A DNA stretch of 64,000 bases. Source: Rhodoferax sp. GTDB taxonomy: Bacteria; Pseudomonadota; Gammaproteobacteria; Burkholderiales; Burkholderiaceae_C. The stretch spans positions 310,001 through 374,000 of the forward strand of contig JARWZT010000008.1 in assembly GCA_029866205.1 (NCBI GenBank). Direction: 5' to 3'. Made by a program: the position numbers and the translations under genes. The notes beneath the pieces were generated by a model. The model did not search any database. It was given only the letters and a program-made list of their open reading frames with translations, and was not told the origin of the DNA. Below, one piece after another: positions 1 through 8,865 of this stretch (its first letter is position 1; each line of letters starts with the position of its first letter).

Positions 1-578
1 CTCCAGAACGCACCCAGCTCGAACGGGCAGTCTGCCAGTTCGTCATAGTCGGCCGCTTGGTAGCGGCCAAAACCGGCTTTGTCACCCTCCAGCGCATGCA
101 AGCCCGTGGCCACGCTCCAGCCTTGCATGTCGGGGTGGCGAACGATGTCGATCGCGTGGGCTTGGTCGGTAGCGCCCTCCGCCATGAGGCACAGGCTGGT
201 CGCGTTAAAAAAGCCGCGCGCCGAGTCCAGCCAACTGGTGCGCACCGAGTTGTCCAGTGCGTAAACCTCGTACTGCACTTGCAGGGCTTGGTCAGGGTCG
301 CAAGGCACTTGCCAACGGGCTTTGTCGGTCTGACTGGCGGCCAGCGGCCGGTTGTTTTGGCGGCACTGCAGATTTTGCAGGTGCTTGGAAAACTCGCGCA
401 CCATGTAGCTACCCGGAATCCAGACCGGCAGACGCAGCGTTTGCACTGCAGCCGGATGGGCGATGGTCATGGTGACGCGCCACAAGTGGGCGTGCAGGCT
501 GGCCGCTTCGACTCGGTAGTGGACCTCCCAGCCTGCCGGGCTGCGGCCCGCCGCCGGACGCTTAGCCTTTGGCGGCAT
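1..578 (-). CDS. M61 family glycyl-aminopeptidase-like protein, N-terminal part (runs off window start)
   Basis: This is a partial gene whose 3' end lies before base 1. An ATG at 576-578 opens an uninterrupted frame of 192 codons to the window edge. The start overlaps the 3' end of dsbC by 17 bases. After a short Lys/Arg/Pro-rich leader, the translation reads EVHYRVE, LRLPVWIPGSYMVREFSKH and DNSVRTSWLD. This pattern is typical of the N-terminal beta-sandwich domain of M61 (glycyl aminopeptidase, often PDZ-containing) peptidases. The catalytic HExxH domain would lie outside the window, so activity cannot be judged. The overlap suggests it is co-transcribed with dsbC. Confidence 0.75.
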   Translation of the reverse strand, partial: MPPKAKRPAAGRSPAGWEVHYRVEAASLHAHLWRVTMTIAHPAAVQTLRLPVWIPGSYMVREFSKHLQNLQCRQNNRPLAASQTDKARWQVPCDPDQALQVQYEVYALDNSVRTSWLDSARGFFNATSLCLMAEGATDQAHAIDIVRHPDMQGWSVATGLHALEGDKAGFGRYQAADYDELADCPFELGAFW

Positions 579-1287
579 CGGAGAGCATCTGTTCAATTTT
601 CTTGCTGTCCACCGCGCCGGGTACACGCGCACCATTGGTAAACAACAAGGTGGGCGTGCCGGTGATTTTGTGCTTGTGGCCTAACTCGACATTGCGGGCC
701 AAGGCACTGGTGTCACACATGGCAGCCGCCGCTGGGGCGTTTTGGTCACGCAACATCCAGTCTTGCCATGCCGCCACCCGGTCTTTGGCGCACCAGATCG
801 ACTTGGACTTTTCAGTGGAGTCGGCGCCCAGAATCGGGTACAAAAACAAGTACACGGTCACGTTATCTACCTTTTGCAGGTCGCGCTCAAAACGCTTGCA
901 GTAGCCACAGTTCGGATCTTCAAAGACCGCAATCTTTCGCTCACCGTTGCCACGCACGATGGTGAAAGCGTCTTTGAGCGGCAGACTCTCAAACTTGATG
1001 GCGGTCAGCTTTTCGACCCGCTCCTCCGTCAGGTTGCGCCGGTTGCGGGTGTCAATCAGGTTGCCCTCAATCAGGTAGTTGGCCTGGGCATCGGTGTAGT
1101 AAATCTCGGTGCCGTTGACGCGCAACTCAAACAAACCCGGTATGTCGGTTTTGCGAACCTCGTCAATCGCCTTGAGTTGGGGTAGGCGGGCGGCCATGTT
1201 TTTGCGGATGGCCGCTTCTTGGGCCAGCGCACCCAGACTGAAGGCGGCGAGCAGCGCAAGCAGCAAGATTTTGAAAAGTTTTGGCAT
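562..1287 (-). CDS. dsbC: DsbC-type periplasmic disulfide isomerase
   Basis: This is a predicted periplasmic thiol:disulfide isomerase of 241 residues. It has a clear signal peptide (about residues 1-22, LLLALLAAFSLGALAQ), a DsbC N-terminal dimerisation region, and a thioredoxin-fold domain. The active-site motif CGYC is at 127-130, preceded by FEDPNC. The cis-proline loop TGTPTLLF is at about 209-216. Two further cysteines (166 and 191) match the second disulfide of DsbC. Length and architecture match the family. The UbiH-like gene lies 40 bases upstream on the same strand, and the M61 peptidase gene overlaps its 3' end. DsbC is normally recycled by DsbD, which is not in this window. Confidence 0.93.
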   Translation of the reverse strand: MPKLFKILLLALLAAFSLGALAQEAAIRKNMAARLPQLKAIDEVRKTDIPGLFELRVNGTEIYYTDAQANYLIEGNLIDTRNRRNLTEERVEKLTAIKFESLPLKDAFTIVRGNGERKIAVFEDPNCGYCKRFERDLQKVDNVTVYLFLYPILGADSTEKSKSIWCAKDRVAAWQDWMLRDQNAPAAAAMCDTSALARNVELGHKHKITGTPTLLFTNGARVPGAVDSKKIEQMLSDAAKG

Positions 1288-1327
1288 CGTGAAGGCAGGT
1301 AGTAAAAAAGGGGGAGCAGCGCAAGCG

Positions 1328-2476
1328 TCAATGGCCGCGCAAGCCCATGGCGCGTTCCGCGACCCAGGTTTTCAGCGGGCCGCTGCGCTCAAAGGCGCGC
1401 ATGCCCGCATTGCGCAGGCTACGGACCCAGGTGCTGTCGCGCGAAAAAAGCTGTTGCAACGCATCGCCCGCACCGCCAATCAGGGCCCACTCGGCCTTGC
1501 GCGCGCGCTCGTAAGTGCGCAGGAGGCGCAGATCGCCCACGCCGCGCCAATAGGGGCGAGACTCCAAAACAGCCGCGAGTTCGGCTACATCGCCCAAACC
1601 CAGGTTCAGGCCTTGGCCCGCCAAGGGGTGGACGGTATGGGCTGCATCGCCCGCCAGGGCCCAAGACCCTTGTGCACCCAAACCGCACCAGTGCACCGCT
1701 TGGGAATGCTGCAAAGGCCAGGTTTGGCGCTCGCTGCTCAGGTGCATGTCGCCCAAGGCGTGGTGGCTCGCAGCTTGCAGCTGCAGGCAAAACTCCTGCG
1801 CGTCCATGGCCTGCAGCGCTTGCGTGCGCTCGGGTGGTGCGGACCATACCAGTGCACAGCGACGGCCGTGGGCACCCTCCAGCGGCAGTAAGGCGACGAT
1901 TTCACCGTGGCCTTCGGGCTGCGAAAACCACTGGCGCGCCACCTGGCCATGCGCCACGGCGCAGTCCACGCGCGCCGCCAGCGCCCATTGCGCATAGGGC
2001 TGGGCAATGAACTCCACGCCAAACTCTTCCCGTGTCAGGCTGGCCTTGCCCTCGCACACCACGGTCAGCGGCGCGGTCTGTGGCGTGCTGGCCACGTCAA
2101 TCAGGCTTTGAAAACCCAGGGCCGCGCCCAGCAGTCTTTCGAGTTCGGGCACATCCACGATCCAGTTCAAGGCCTCAGAGGGGGAGTCGGAGGCTTCAAA
2201 TCGGGTGGAGCCTCCGGCGTCGCCCACCACGTCCATGGCCCGCACCGGCGTGGCGTGCAGCGCATCGGGCCAGCAGCGCAGGCCTTGCAGCAATGTGCGG
2301 GAAGCGGGATTCAGCGCATAGGCGCGCACATCGCTGTGGCCATCCGTCGAGGCGGCAGACTCGCCCAATCGGTGGTCCACCAGCGCCACCCGCAGCCGCT
2401 GGGACGCCAGTTGCAGGGCCAGCGCGCGGCCCACAATGCCGGCGCCGCGAATACAAACGTCATAAGGTCGTGCCAT
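1328..2476 (-). CDS. UbiH/UbiF/COQ6-family FAD-dependent monooxygenase
   Basis: This 382-residue flavoprotein is of the ubiquinone-biosynthesis hydroxylase type. The N-terminal dinucleotide-binding motif GAGIVG is at residues 11-16. The second FAD motif GDAAHTVHPLAGQGLNLGLGD lies in the C-terminal third and is diagnostic of UbiH/UbiF/VisC. The middle DG motif is atypical (CEGKAS where the family usually has a GADG-like sequence). The ATG at 2474-2476 (MARPYDVC) is chosen because the glycine motif then falls at the usual distance. An in-frame extension to 2614 would add 46 residues without family character. Which ring position it hydroxylates cannot be decided from sequence alone. It is likely co-transcribed with dsbC. 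Confidence 0.85.
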   Translation of the reverse strand: MARPYDVCIRGAGIVGRALALQLASQRLRVALVDHRLGESAASTDGHSDVRAYALNPASRTLLQGLRCWPDALHATPVRAMDVVGDAGGSTRFEASDSPSEALNWIVDVPELERLLGAALGFQSLIDVASTPQTAPLTVVCEGKASLTREEFGVEFIAQPYAQWALAARVDCAVAHGQVARQWFSQPEGHGEIVALLPLEGAHGRRCALVWSAPPERTQALQAMDAQEFCLQLQAASHHALGDMHLSSERQTWPLQHSQAVHWCGLGAQGSWALAGDAAHTVHPLAGQGLNLGLGDVAELAAVLESRPYWRGVGDLRLLRTYERARKAEWALIGGAGDALQQLFSRDSTWVRSLRNAGMRAFERSGPLKTWVAERAMGLRGH

Positions 2477-2628
2477 GGCGGGCATTGTAGGAGCGGCCCC
2501 ACCCGGGTGTGCCTGCGCCACCGCAGTTGGCCCCACATTCCGAGGGCAGCGACCACAGACCCCACGGGGCAATCGGGCTTCTGGCACAGTGCGGTCAAAG
2601 GCCTCCCTCGCCAAACCAGGAGAAAGCG

Positions 2629-2985
2629 ATGTTCCGATGGCTCCCCCTTGCCCTCAGCCTGGCTTTTGGCCTGTTGGTGGCGCACAGTGCCAGTGCCATG
2701 AGCTTGCGCGAGCTGCGCACGCTGGAGAAAAACGAAAAACCAGGCGACGTGTATGCCTTGTATTACCTGGTGGGCGTGATGGAAGGCACCCTGGAGTCGC
2801 ATGCCAAGGCAGTGCGCATGGGGGCCAAGCCCAGCATTTGCCTGCTTGGGCGACGCCTGGAGCCGCGCATGGCCCGCGAGCTATTCGACAGCGAGTTGCG
2901 GCGCCAGGCCGATTTGTACGAGGCAGACATGCCGGCGCAACTCGTGATGGTGAACGCCTTGGCCACGGTGTATCTGTGCAACTAG
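2629..2985 (+). CDS. Small exported protein, possibly Rap1a/Tai-like
   Basis: This 118-residue protein begins with a signal peptide (residues 1-23, ending in AHSASA). The start at 2629 is supported by AGGAGA at 2618-2623. The mature part reads YALYYLVGVMEGTLESH, then a central ICLLG cysteine, then a helical stretch and a terminal YLCN. A central and a C-terminal cysteine around a small helical domain resemble the Rap1a/Tai immunity-protein fold, but the match is loose. The gene stands alone, divergent from the UbiH-like gene and ahead of ychF. Function unknown. Confidence 0.65.
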   Translation: MFRWLPLALSLAFGLLVAHSASAMSLRELRTLEKNEKPGDVYALYYLVGVMEGTLESHAKAVRMGAKPSICLLGRRLEPRMARELFDSELRRQADLYEADMPAQLVMVNALATVYLCN

Positions 2986-3128
2986 CTGCGATGGACGCCG
3001 CCTGGCTGGGAGCCAAGGCTTGCGCGGGTGCCGCTTATTACAATCAGCGGCTCGCTGGCCAGACCGGCCACTGTGCAGCGCCACCGGGCTGACTGCGCAG
3101 TGCACTCACTCCATCCAAAGGACACTTC

Positions 3129-4214
3129 ATGAAATGCGGCATCGTAGGCCTGCCCAATGTCGGTAAATCGACCCTGTTTAACGCGCTGACCAAGGCGGGT
3201 ATTGCGGCCGAAAACTACCCTTTTTGCACCATTGAACCCAATGTGGGGGTGGTTGAGGTGCCGGATCCACGCCTGCAGCAGCTCGCCTCCATCATCACCC
3301 CGGAGCGGATTGTGCCGGCGATTGTGGAGTTCGTGGACATTGCCGGTCTGGTGGCAGGCGCCAGCACCGGTGAAGGCCTGGGCAACAAGTTTTTGGCCCA
3401 TATCCGTGAGACCGATGCCACGATCAACGTGGTGCGCTGCTTTGAAGACGACAACGTCATCCATGTGGCGGGTCGGGTCGATCCGATTGCGGACATTGAG
3501 GTGATCCAGACCGAGCTCTGCCTGGCAGACCTGAGCGCCGTAGAGAAAGCACTGCATCGCGTGACCAAACTGGCCCGCTCGGGCGACAAGGAGTCGATCA
3601 AGCTGGTGACCATTTTGGAAAAGTGCCAGGCGGCGCTGAACGAAGCCAAACCGGTACGCACCATCGATTTTTCCAAGGAAGAGATGCCCTTGCTCAAGCA
3701 GTTCTTCCTGATTACCGCCAAACCGGCCATGTTTGTGGCCAATGTGGCGGAGGACGGATTTGAGAACAACCCCATGCTGGACCGCCTGAAGGCATTCGCT
3801 GACGCGCAAAAAGCCCCGGTGGTGGCCATCAGCGCCAAGCTGGAAGCCGAAATGAGCGAGATGAGCGACGAGGATCGCCAGATGTTTCTGGAAGAACTCG
3901 GCCAGACCGAGCCGGGCCTGAACCGACTGATCCGCGCCGCCTACACGCTGCTCGGCCTGCAAACCTATTTCACCGCAGGGGTGAAAGAGGTGCGCGCCTG
4001 GACCATTCATGTGGGCGACACCGGGCCGCAGGCGGCCGGCGTCATTCATACCGACTTTGAAAAAGGCTACATTCGCGCCCAGACTATTGCTTTTGACGAC
4101 TTCATCGCCTTCAAGGGTGAGCAAGGCGCCAAGGACGCGGGCAAGATGCGCGCCGAGGGCAAAGACTACGTCGTGAAAGACGGCGACGTGATGAATTTCT
4201 TGTTTAGCTCGTAA
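3129..4214 (+). CDS. ychF: Redox-regulated ATPase YchF
   Basis: This universally conserved Obg-related P-loop protein has 361 residues, the usual length. The P-loop GLPNVGKST is at residues 7-15. The switch II motif DIAGLV follows, and the G4-like motif is degenerate (YchF prefers ATP over GTP). The C-terminal TGS-like domain ends [14 protein letters not shown], the family hallmark. It acts in the cytoplasm at the ribosome and in the oxidative-stress response. RBS AAAGGA lies at 3117-3122. It probably forms its own transcription unit, with an aminotransferase gene starting 26 bases downstream. Confidence 0.97.
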   Translation: MKCGIVGLPNVGKSTLFNALTKAGIAAENYPFCTIEPNVGVVEVPDPRLQQLASIITPERIVPAIVEFVDIAGLVAGASTGEGLGNKFLAHIRETDATINVVRCFEDDNVIHVAGRVDPIADIEVIQTELCLADLSAVEKALHRVTKLARSGDKESIKLVTILEKCQAALNEAKPVRTIDFSKEEMPLLKQFFLITAKPAMFVANVAEDGFENNPMLDRLKAFADAQKAPVVAISAKLEAEMSEMSDEDRQMFLEELGQTEPGLNRLIRAAYTLLGLQTYFTAGVKEVRAWTIHVGDTGPQAAGVIHTDFEKGYIRAQTIAFDDFIAFKGEQGAKDAGKMRAEGKDYVVKDGDVMNFLFSS

Positions 4215-4240
4215 TTTGTAATCACAACCAGGAGACAACC

Positions 4241-5380
4241 ATGGCCGGACTAGTGAAAGAGATCGATCCCGACGGTTTGCTAGAGTTTTCGGTGGTCTAC
4301 ACCGACCGCGCGCTCAACCACATGTCGCAACGCTTTCAGGGCGTGATGCGCGACATCTCGGGCATCCTCAAGTCGGTCTACCACGCTCCTTCGAGTGTGT
4401 TGGTTCCTGGCAGCGGCACATTTGGCATGGAAGCGGTCGCGCGCCAGTTTGCGACGGGCAAAAAAGCGCTGGTACTGCGCAACGGTTGGTTCAGCTACCG
4501 CTGGACGCAGATTTTTGACATGGGCCAGATCCCGGCGCAGACCATCGTACTGAAGGCACGCCGCACGTCGGACGCTTCGCAGTCGCCCTGGGTCCCCTGC
4601 CCGATCGACGAGGTGGTGGCCACCATCCTGGCAGAAAAACCCGATGTGGTTTTCGCCCCCCACGTGGAAACCTCTGCCGGCATGATCTTGCCGGACGACT
4701 ATTTGCGTGCCGTGGCCGACGCGGTCCACCAGGTGGGCGGACTGTTTGTGCTGGACTGTATTGCCTCGGGCACGATCTGGGTTGACATGGAAGCCACCGG
4801 CGTGGATGTACTGGTAACCGCCCCCCAAAAGGGCTGGAGTGGCTCGCCGTGCTGCGCCATGGTGATGCTGAGCGCCCGCGCCCGCACCGCCATCGACAGC
4901 ACCACCAGCAGCAGTTTTGCCTGCGACCTGAAGAAGTGGCTGCAAGTGATGGAGGCCTATGAGAACGGCACCCACATGTACCACACCACCATGCCCACCG
5001 ATGCCCTGACGCGCCTGCGCGAGGTGATGATGGAAACGCAAGACTACGGCTTCGATAAAGTGCGCTCTGAGCAGTTCGAACTGGGCCAAAAAGTGCGTGC
5101 ACTGATGGAAAGCCGTGGTCTGATCAGTGTGGCCGCCGAGGGCTTCAAGGCACCGGGCGTGGTGGTCAGCTACACCACCGACCCTGGCATGCACAACAGC
5201 AAGAAGTTTATGGCGCTGGGCCTGCAAACGGCTGCAGGTGTGCCGCTGCAATGCGACGAACCGGCCGACTTCATGACCTTTCGTATTGGCTTGTTTGGTC
5301 TGGAAAAACTGCACAACGTGGACCGCAGCGTGGGCCATCTGGCGGCAGCACTCGACCAAATGGATCTGGCCGCGCACTAA
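4241..5380 (+). CDS. Class V PLP-dependent aminotransferase (alanine/serine-glyoxylate type)
   Basis: This is a fold-type I PLP enzyme of 379 residues. The PLP-lysine region reads TAPQKGWSGSPC, with Lys in the position used by alanine-glyoxylate and serine-glyoxylate aminotransferases. GSGTFGMEAVARQF near residue 60 forms the cofactor-phosphate region, and VLDCIASGTIWVDMEATGVD supplies the PLP-ring aspartate. The start is supported by AGGAGA at 4231-4236. The amino donor is not determinable from sequence; glyoxylate is the usual acceptor in this subfamily. A VOC-family gene follows 95 bases downstream and may be co-transcribed. Confidence 0.85.
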   Translation: MAGLVKEIDPDGLLEFSVVYTDRALNHMSQRFQGVMRDISGILKSVYHAPSSVLVPGSGTFGMEAVARQFATGKKALVLRNGWFSYRWTQIFDMGQIPAQTIVLKARRTSDASQSPWVPCPIDEVVATILAEKPDVVFAPHVETSAGMILPDDYLRAVADAVHQVGGLFVLDCIASGTIWVDMEATGVDVLVTAPQKGWSGSPCCAMVMLSARARTAIDSTTSSSFACDLKKWLQVMEAYENGTHMYHTTMPTDALTRLREVMMETQDYGFDKVRSEQFELGQKVRALMESRGLISVAAEGFKAPGVVVSYTTDPGMHNSKKFMALGLQTAAGVPLQCDEPADFMTFRIGLFGLEKLHNVDRSVGHLAAALDQMDLAAH

Positions 5381-5475
5381 CGCAGGTCGCAGCTGCCCGG
5401 CCCCTGGCAAGCGGGCTCGGGCCGGTTTTCTGCGGATTTCAACCCGCCCTGACAAGGGCATTCAAGGAGACAAGC

Positions 5476-5856
5476 ATGTTCAGTCATGTCATGTTGGGCG
5501 TGAGCGATTTGGCGCGTTCGCAAAAGTTTTACGACGCACTCTTGGGCACCTTGGGCCTGGGCCCCGGCTTTGCCAACAAGAACCGGTTTTTCTACCGCAG
5601 CCCGACCGGCACGTTTGCCATCAGCACCCCGATCAACGGTGAGCCCGCATGCCACGGCAACGGCAGCACCATTGGTTTTGCGATGCAATCCGTCGAGCAA
5701 TGCGATACCTTCCATGCCGCAGGGATCGCCAACGGTGGCACCACCTGCGAAGACCCCCCCGGGTTTCGCGAAGGTCCGACCGGCAGCATCTATCTGGCCT
5801 ACCTGCGTGACCCCGACGGCAACAAGATTTGCGGCTTGTACCGCCCGGTGAAATAA
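5476..5856 (+). CDS. VOC-superfamily (glyoxalase/dioxygenase-fold) protein
   Basis: This 126-residue single-domain protein opens with MFSHVMLGVSDLARSQKFYD, the standard first beta-alpha unit of the vicinal oxygen chelate fold. It closes with LRDPDGNKICGLYRP, the standard last strand. His4 is a possible metal ligand. The glutamate usually found in the final strand is not obvious (CGLYR), so metal-dependent catalysis is uncertain. The ATG at 5476 has a strong RBS, AAGGAGA, at 5464-5470. Substrate unknown. Confidence 0.85.
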   Translation: MFSHVMLGVSDLARSQKFYDALLGTLGLGPGFANKNRFFYRSPTGTFAISTPINGEPACHGNGSTIGFAMQSVEQCDTFHAAGIANGGTTCEDPPGFREGPTGSIYLAYLRDPDGNKICGLYRPVK

Positions 5857-5959
5857 GCGACGCAACGGCGGCAACATCGGCCGCCGAAGCAGACTCCAAA
5901 GTGCTTGGGCGTTATTTGACAAACCAGCGCTGTCGGTGACCCTGGTCATTTTCTCTTTG

Positions 5960-6169
5960 CGATGACTGCCCTACATTCAAACCGTGTCTTGCGAAGAAGG
6001 CGAAACCGGATCCGCAAGACACAAGCTGAGGGGGTTGAGTAATCAACCGAGTTCCGGTGTTCGACACTGGAACAAGGATGGGAACGTCCCTCAGACGTGC
6101 CGGGCCAATACCTTGGCATGGGGTTCCCGCCAAACCGCCAGCCCGTAACACGGCTGGCGGTTCTTTTTT
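5960..6169 (+). ncRNA. Unassigned structured RNA with Rho-independent terminator
   Basis: This fills the only long gap between the VOC gene and xerC. It contains a perfect 10-bp hairpin (5984-5993 with 6013-6022). A 7-bp closing helix (6026-6032 with 6088-6094) encloses two further hairpins, 6033-6048 (6 bp, perfect) and 6051-6073 (10 bp with one G-U). The element ends in a strong intrinsic terminator. A TTGACA at 5916-5921 could be a -35 box, although no good -10 box is seen. The 5' end is therefore a guess. The fold is multi-branched and does not look like 6S RNA, SRP RNA or tmRNA. Family unknown. Confidence 0.55.
6133..6169 (+). terminator. Rho-independent terminator
   Basis: An 11-bp perfect stem (6133-6143 with 6152-6162) with an 8-base loop runs into a T-rich tract ending at 6169. 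The T-tract is on the + strand only, so it ends rightward transcription, that of the structured RNA. On the minus strand the stem is followed by TTTGGCGGG, so it is a poor terminator for xerC. Confidence 0.85.
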
Positions 6170-6181
6170 GGCTACGGGCTT

Positions 6182-7171
6182 TCAGGCCCCTCCCTTTTTT
6201 GCCTTGGCCCTCGGGTGCGCCGCGTCATAGGCTTTGGCCAGATGCTGAAAGTCCAGCCGCGTGTAGACCTGGGTGGTGCTGATGTTGGCGTGCCCCAACA
6301 GCTCTTGCACACCACGCAGGTCACTGCTGGACTGGAGCACATGGCTGGCAAAGGAGTGGCGCAGCATGTGCGGGTGGACCGGTGTTGCCATGCCCGCCTG
6401 CAGGCTGCGCCGCTGCAAACGCTGCCACACCGATTGCGCCGTCAGGCGGGTGCCATGGCGCCCCTGAAACAGTGCAGCGGAGGCCTGGGCTTGTTTTTCT
6501 TGTGCCGCAGATTGCGTCACCGCTGCAGGTACGCCCGGACCGCGCAGCGCCAACCACCGCTCCAGCGCGCGCAAGGCGACGGCTCCCACCGGTACGCTGC
6601 GCCGCTTGGAGCCCTTGCCCAAGACATGGGCCTGGGCCTCCTGCATATCAATCCAGCCTTTGGCCTGCGGGCTGGCCACGACATCCAGGCCCACCAGTTC
6701 GCCCACGCGCAGACCGCTGCCGTACAGCAGCTCCACCATGGCGGCATCGCGTGCCTCCAGCCAGGCGTCGTCATCGCTGCGGAAATCGGCAAACTGCACG
6801 GCGTCGTCCACGCCCAAGGCCTTGGGCAGGGGCTTGGGCGCTTTGGGCGAACGCACGTCCTGTACCGGGTTGCTGGCCACCTGCCCCTGGCGGCCCAACC
6901 AGCCATAAAAGCCGCGCCAGCCGCTCAGGATCAGGGCAATGCCGCGCCCGCTGCGCCCGCCGCTGTGCATGGAAGCCACCCAGCGACGGATATGGTGGTT
7001 TTTGACGTCCGTCAGCGCCACGCCTGGGCCCGTGGGGCCCGCTGCGGCGGCGGCATAAGCCTTCAGCTTGGCCAAATCCAGCGCATACAACTCCACGGTA
7101 CGCGCCGCCAGCCGCTTTTCGACGCGGACATGCTCCAGATAGCCCTCTATCAGTGCGCTATCGGCTTGCAC
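6182..7171 (-). CDS. xerC: Tyrosine recombinase XerC
   Basis: This 329-residue site-specific recombinase is predicted to resolve chromosome dimers at dif together with XerD. An N-terminal SAM-like core-binding domain occupies about residues 5-95. The catalytic domain shows the full active-site set: Arg155 in GSGLRVGEL, Lys186 in LGKGSKRR, His268 and Arg271 in HPHMLRHSF, His294 in LLGHANISTTQ, and nucleophile Tyr303 in VYTRL. Position after dapF and a DUF484 gene on the same strand is the classic dapF-yigA-xerC order, which separates XerC from XerD or phage integrases. A 21-base gap separates it from the DUF484 gene. Confidence 0.94.
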   Translation of the reverse strand: MQADSALIEGYLEHVRVEKRLAARTVELYALDLAKLKAYAAAAAGPTGPGVALTDVKNHHIRRWVASMHSGGRSGRGIALILSGWRGFYGWLGRQGQVASNPVQDVRSPKAPKPLPKALGVDDAVQFADFRSDDDAWLEARDAAMVELLYGSGLRVGELVGLDVVASPQAKGWIDMQEAQAHVLGKGSKRRSVPVGAVALRALERWLALRGPGVPAAVTQSAAQEKQAQASAALFQGRHGTRLTAQSVWQRLQRRSLQAGMATPVHPHMLRHSFASHVLQSSSDLRGVQELLGHANISTTQVYTRLDFQHLAKAYDAAHPRAKAKKGGA

Positions 7172-7192
7172 GGCACTCGCGGTTTAGGGGAA

Positions 7193-7891
7193 TCAGCGCA
7201 GGCGGCTGAGCGCCGCACTGGCCACTTCGCCAATCCGGGCCAAAAAGTCGGTTCCCATACCGCCGTGAAAACGCTGGGTGTCCATCGACGCCAGCACCAG
7301 CAAACCAAAAGCAGGCGCACTGCTACCGGCCTCGCCGCTGCGCAGGGGAATCAAGGCCACCGAACTGGCGGCTTCAGGCTTGTCCAACCAGGCCGCTACT
7401 TCAAAGCCCGTGTTCAGGCCACAAAAGGGCTCCGACAACGATGAGGCAAACAACTTGGCCTCGTCGGTCACGCCTTGTACGTAGTCTGCGTCGGCATGCT
7501 CGCTGGCCAGGCCCCAGAGGCGCACGCCCACCTGAGGCACCGAGAACTGCTCCTTGATGTCCTGCGCAATCAGCCCAGGCAGAGTGTCGGCTTGGGGCAC
7601 CAGCAACAGGCCACGCGCCCAGCGCAAGATCTTGTCGGACAGGAGCACGTTTTCGTTGCCGTGGCGAATCATTTCCATGATGCGCACTTCAAGCAGTTTG
7701 ATTTTTTCGCGCAGCATTTCGGCCTGGCGCTCTTGCAGGCTGACCGCACGGTTGCTGTGCGGGCTGGTGAGCTGCACCGCTGCCAGCAGTTCAGAGTGGC
7801 GCAGGAAAAAGTCTGGCGTGTTGGCCAGATAGTTGGCAATATCGTCTTCGGTGATCGGGTTGTTCAGGGTTTGGTCGGTCAGCTGGCTCAT
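7193..7891 (-). CDS. DUF484 family protein (GAF-like)
   Basis: This 232-residue cytoplasmic protein belongs to the family found between dapF and xerC in many proteobacteria. The N-terminus ITEDDIANYLANTPDFFLRHSELL is the DUF484 signature. A helical, coiled-coil-like segment (residues about 50-85, ERQAEMLREKIKLLEVRIMEM) precedes a GAF-like domain. The start at 7891 (MSQLTDQ) gives the usual family N-terminus; an in-frame ATG five codons upstream (7906) is an alternative. The biochemical role of the family is not established. Confidence 0.85.
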   Translation of the reverse strand: MSQLTDQTLNNPITEDDIANYLANTPDFFLRHSELLAAVQLTSPHSNRAVSLQERQAEMLREKIKLLEVRIMEMIRHGNENVLLSDKILRWARGLLLVPQADTLPGLIAQDIKEQFSVPQVGVRLWGLASEHADADYVQGVTDEAKLFASSLSEPFCGLNTGFEVAAWLDKPEAASSVALIPLRSGEAGSSAPAFGLLVLASMDTQRFHGGMGTDFLARIGEVASAALSRLR

Positions 7892-7917
7892 GGTGGTTCC
7901 GGTCAAGAAATAAAAGT

Positions 7918-8787
7918 TTACAGGTTGGAGGGAAGATCAATCTCCCCCCGAAAAACGGCCACAGCAGGCCCGGTCATCCGCACGGGTGCGGTGCCGCCCT
8001 CCCAGGCAATGGTGAGCACGCCACCGCGGGTGTGCACGTCCACGCGGGCGTCGAGCAGGCCCCAGCGGATACCTGCGACGACAGCGGCACAGGCGCCGGT
8101 GCCGCAGGCCAGCGTCTCGCCCACGCCGCGCTCGTACACGCGCAACCGGATCTGGCTGCGGCTCACAATTTGCATGAAGCCGGCGTTGACATGGCGCGCA
8201 AAGCGCGGGTGTTGTTGCACCAGCTGGCCCTGGCTCTCCACGGGAGCGGTGTCGACATCGGCGACGCGCTGCACCGCATGGGGGTTGCCCATCGACACCG
8301 CCGCAATCCACACGGTGGCGCCGATGTCCGCCAGGTCCAGCGGCCAGCTTTGCCAGTCGCCATCCGGTTTGGCGACCAGACCCTGGGTATCAAACGGAAG
8401 CTGCGCAGGCTCAAACACTGGCGCGCCCATGTCCACGGTCACCCGGCCGTCCGGTGTGAGTTCGGGTTCGATCACGCCTTTCATGGTTTGAACGCGCAAG
8501 CGGTCTTTGCCGCTGAGGCCTTGGTCGCGCACAAAGCGCGCAAAACAACGCGCGCCATTGCCGCACTGCTCCACTTCAGCGCCATCGGCGTTGTGAATGA
8601 TGTATTCAAAGTCAATGCCAGGGCCGGGCGAGGGGCGCACCGTCAGAATCTGGTCGGCGCCCACGCCAAAGTGCCGGTCGCCCAAAAACCGGTAGTGCGC
8701 AGCCGTCAAACCCAGCGGACCGTGGGTTTCGTCCAGCACCACAAAGTCATTGCCAGCGCCTTGCATTTTGATAAAGGGAATTCGCAT
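7918..8787 (-). CDS. dapF: Diaminopimelate epimerase
   Basis: This enzyme interconverts LL- and meso-diaminopimelate for lysine and peptidoglycan synthesis. The 289-residue protein starts [19 protein letters not shown], the standard DapF N-terminus. The two active-site cysteines are in EQCGNGARC and LACGTGACA, both flanked by canonical sequence. The ATG at 8785-8787 is chosen because it gives the family start. The open frame continues upstream to 9174, but that part is antisense to the metallo-beta-lactamase-fold gene and has no family character. The start faces the divergent hydrolase gene across about 78 bases, which must hold both promoters. Confidence 0.95.
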   Translation of the reverse strand: MRIPFIKMQGAGNDFVVLDETHGPLGLTAAHYRFLGDRHFGVGADQILTVRPSPGPGIDFEYIIHNADGAEVEQCGNGARCFARFVRDQGLSGKDRLRVQTMKGVIEPELTPDGRVTVDMGAPVFEPAQLPFDTQGLVAKPDGDWQSWPLDLADIGATVWIAAVSMGNPHAVQRVADVDTAPVESQGQLVQQHPRFARHVNAGFMQIVSRSQIRLRVYERGVGETLACGTGACAAVVAGIRWGLLDARVDVHTRGGVLTIAWEGGTAPVRMTGPAVAVFRGEIDLPSNL

Positions 8788-8865
8788 AGGCGCAATTATC
8801 GACGCGCGCGGTCGCCGTGGGACGGCGGACCGCTCCCACCCCGGTTTTGGCTGCAAAATGTCCCC

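Noticed and set aside
2982-4238. A 418-codon minus-strand open frame opposite ychF
   Set aside because: It is antisense to a certain gene, has no domain character and is rich in His/Gly/Leu as expected from the complement of high-GC coding DNA.
5960-6169. 6S RNA, SRP RNA or tmRNA identity for the structured RNA
   Set aside because: The multi-branched fold lacks the long irregular hairpin of 6S RNA, the SRP GGAAG core and any tmRNA tag frame.
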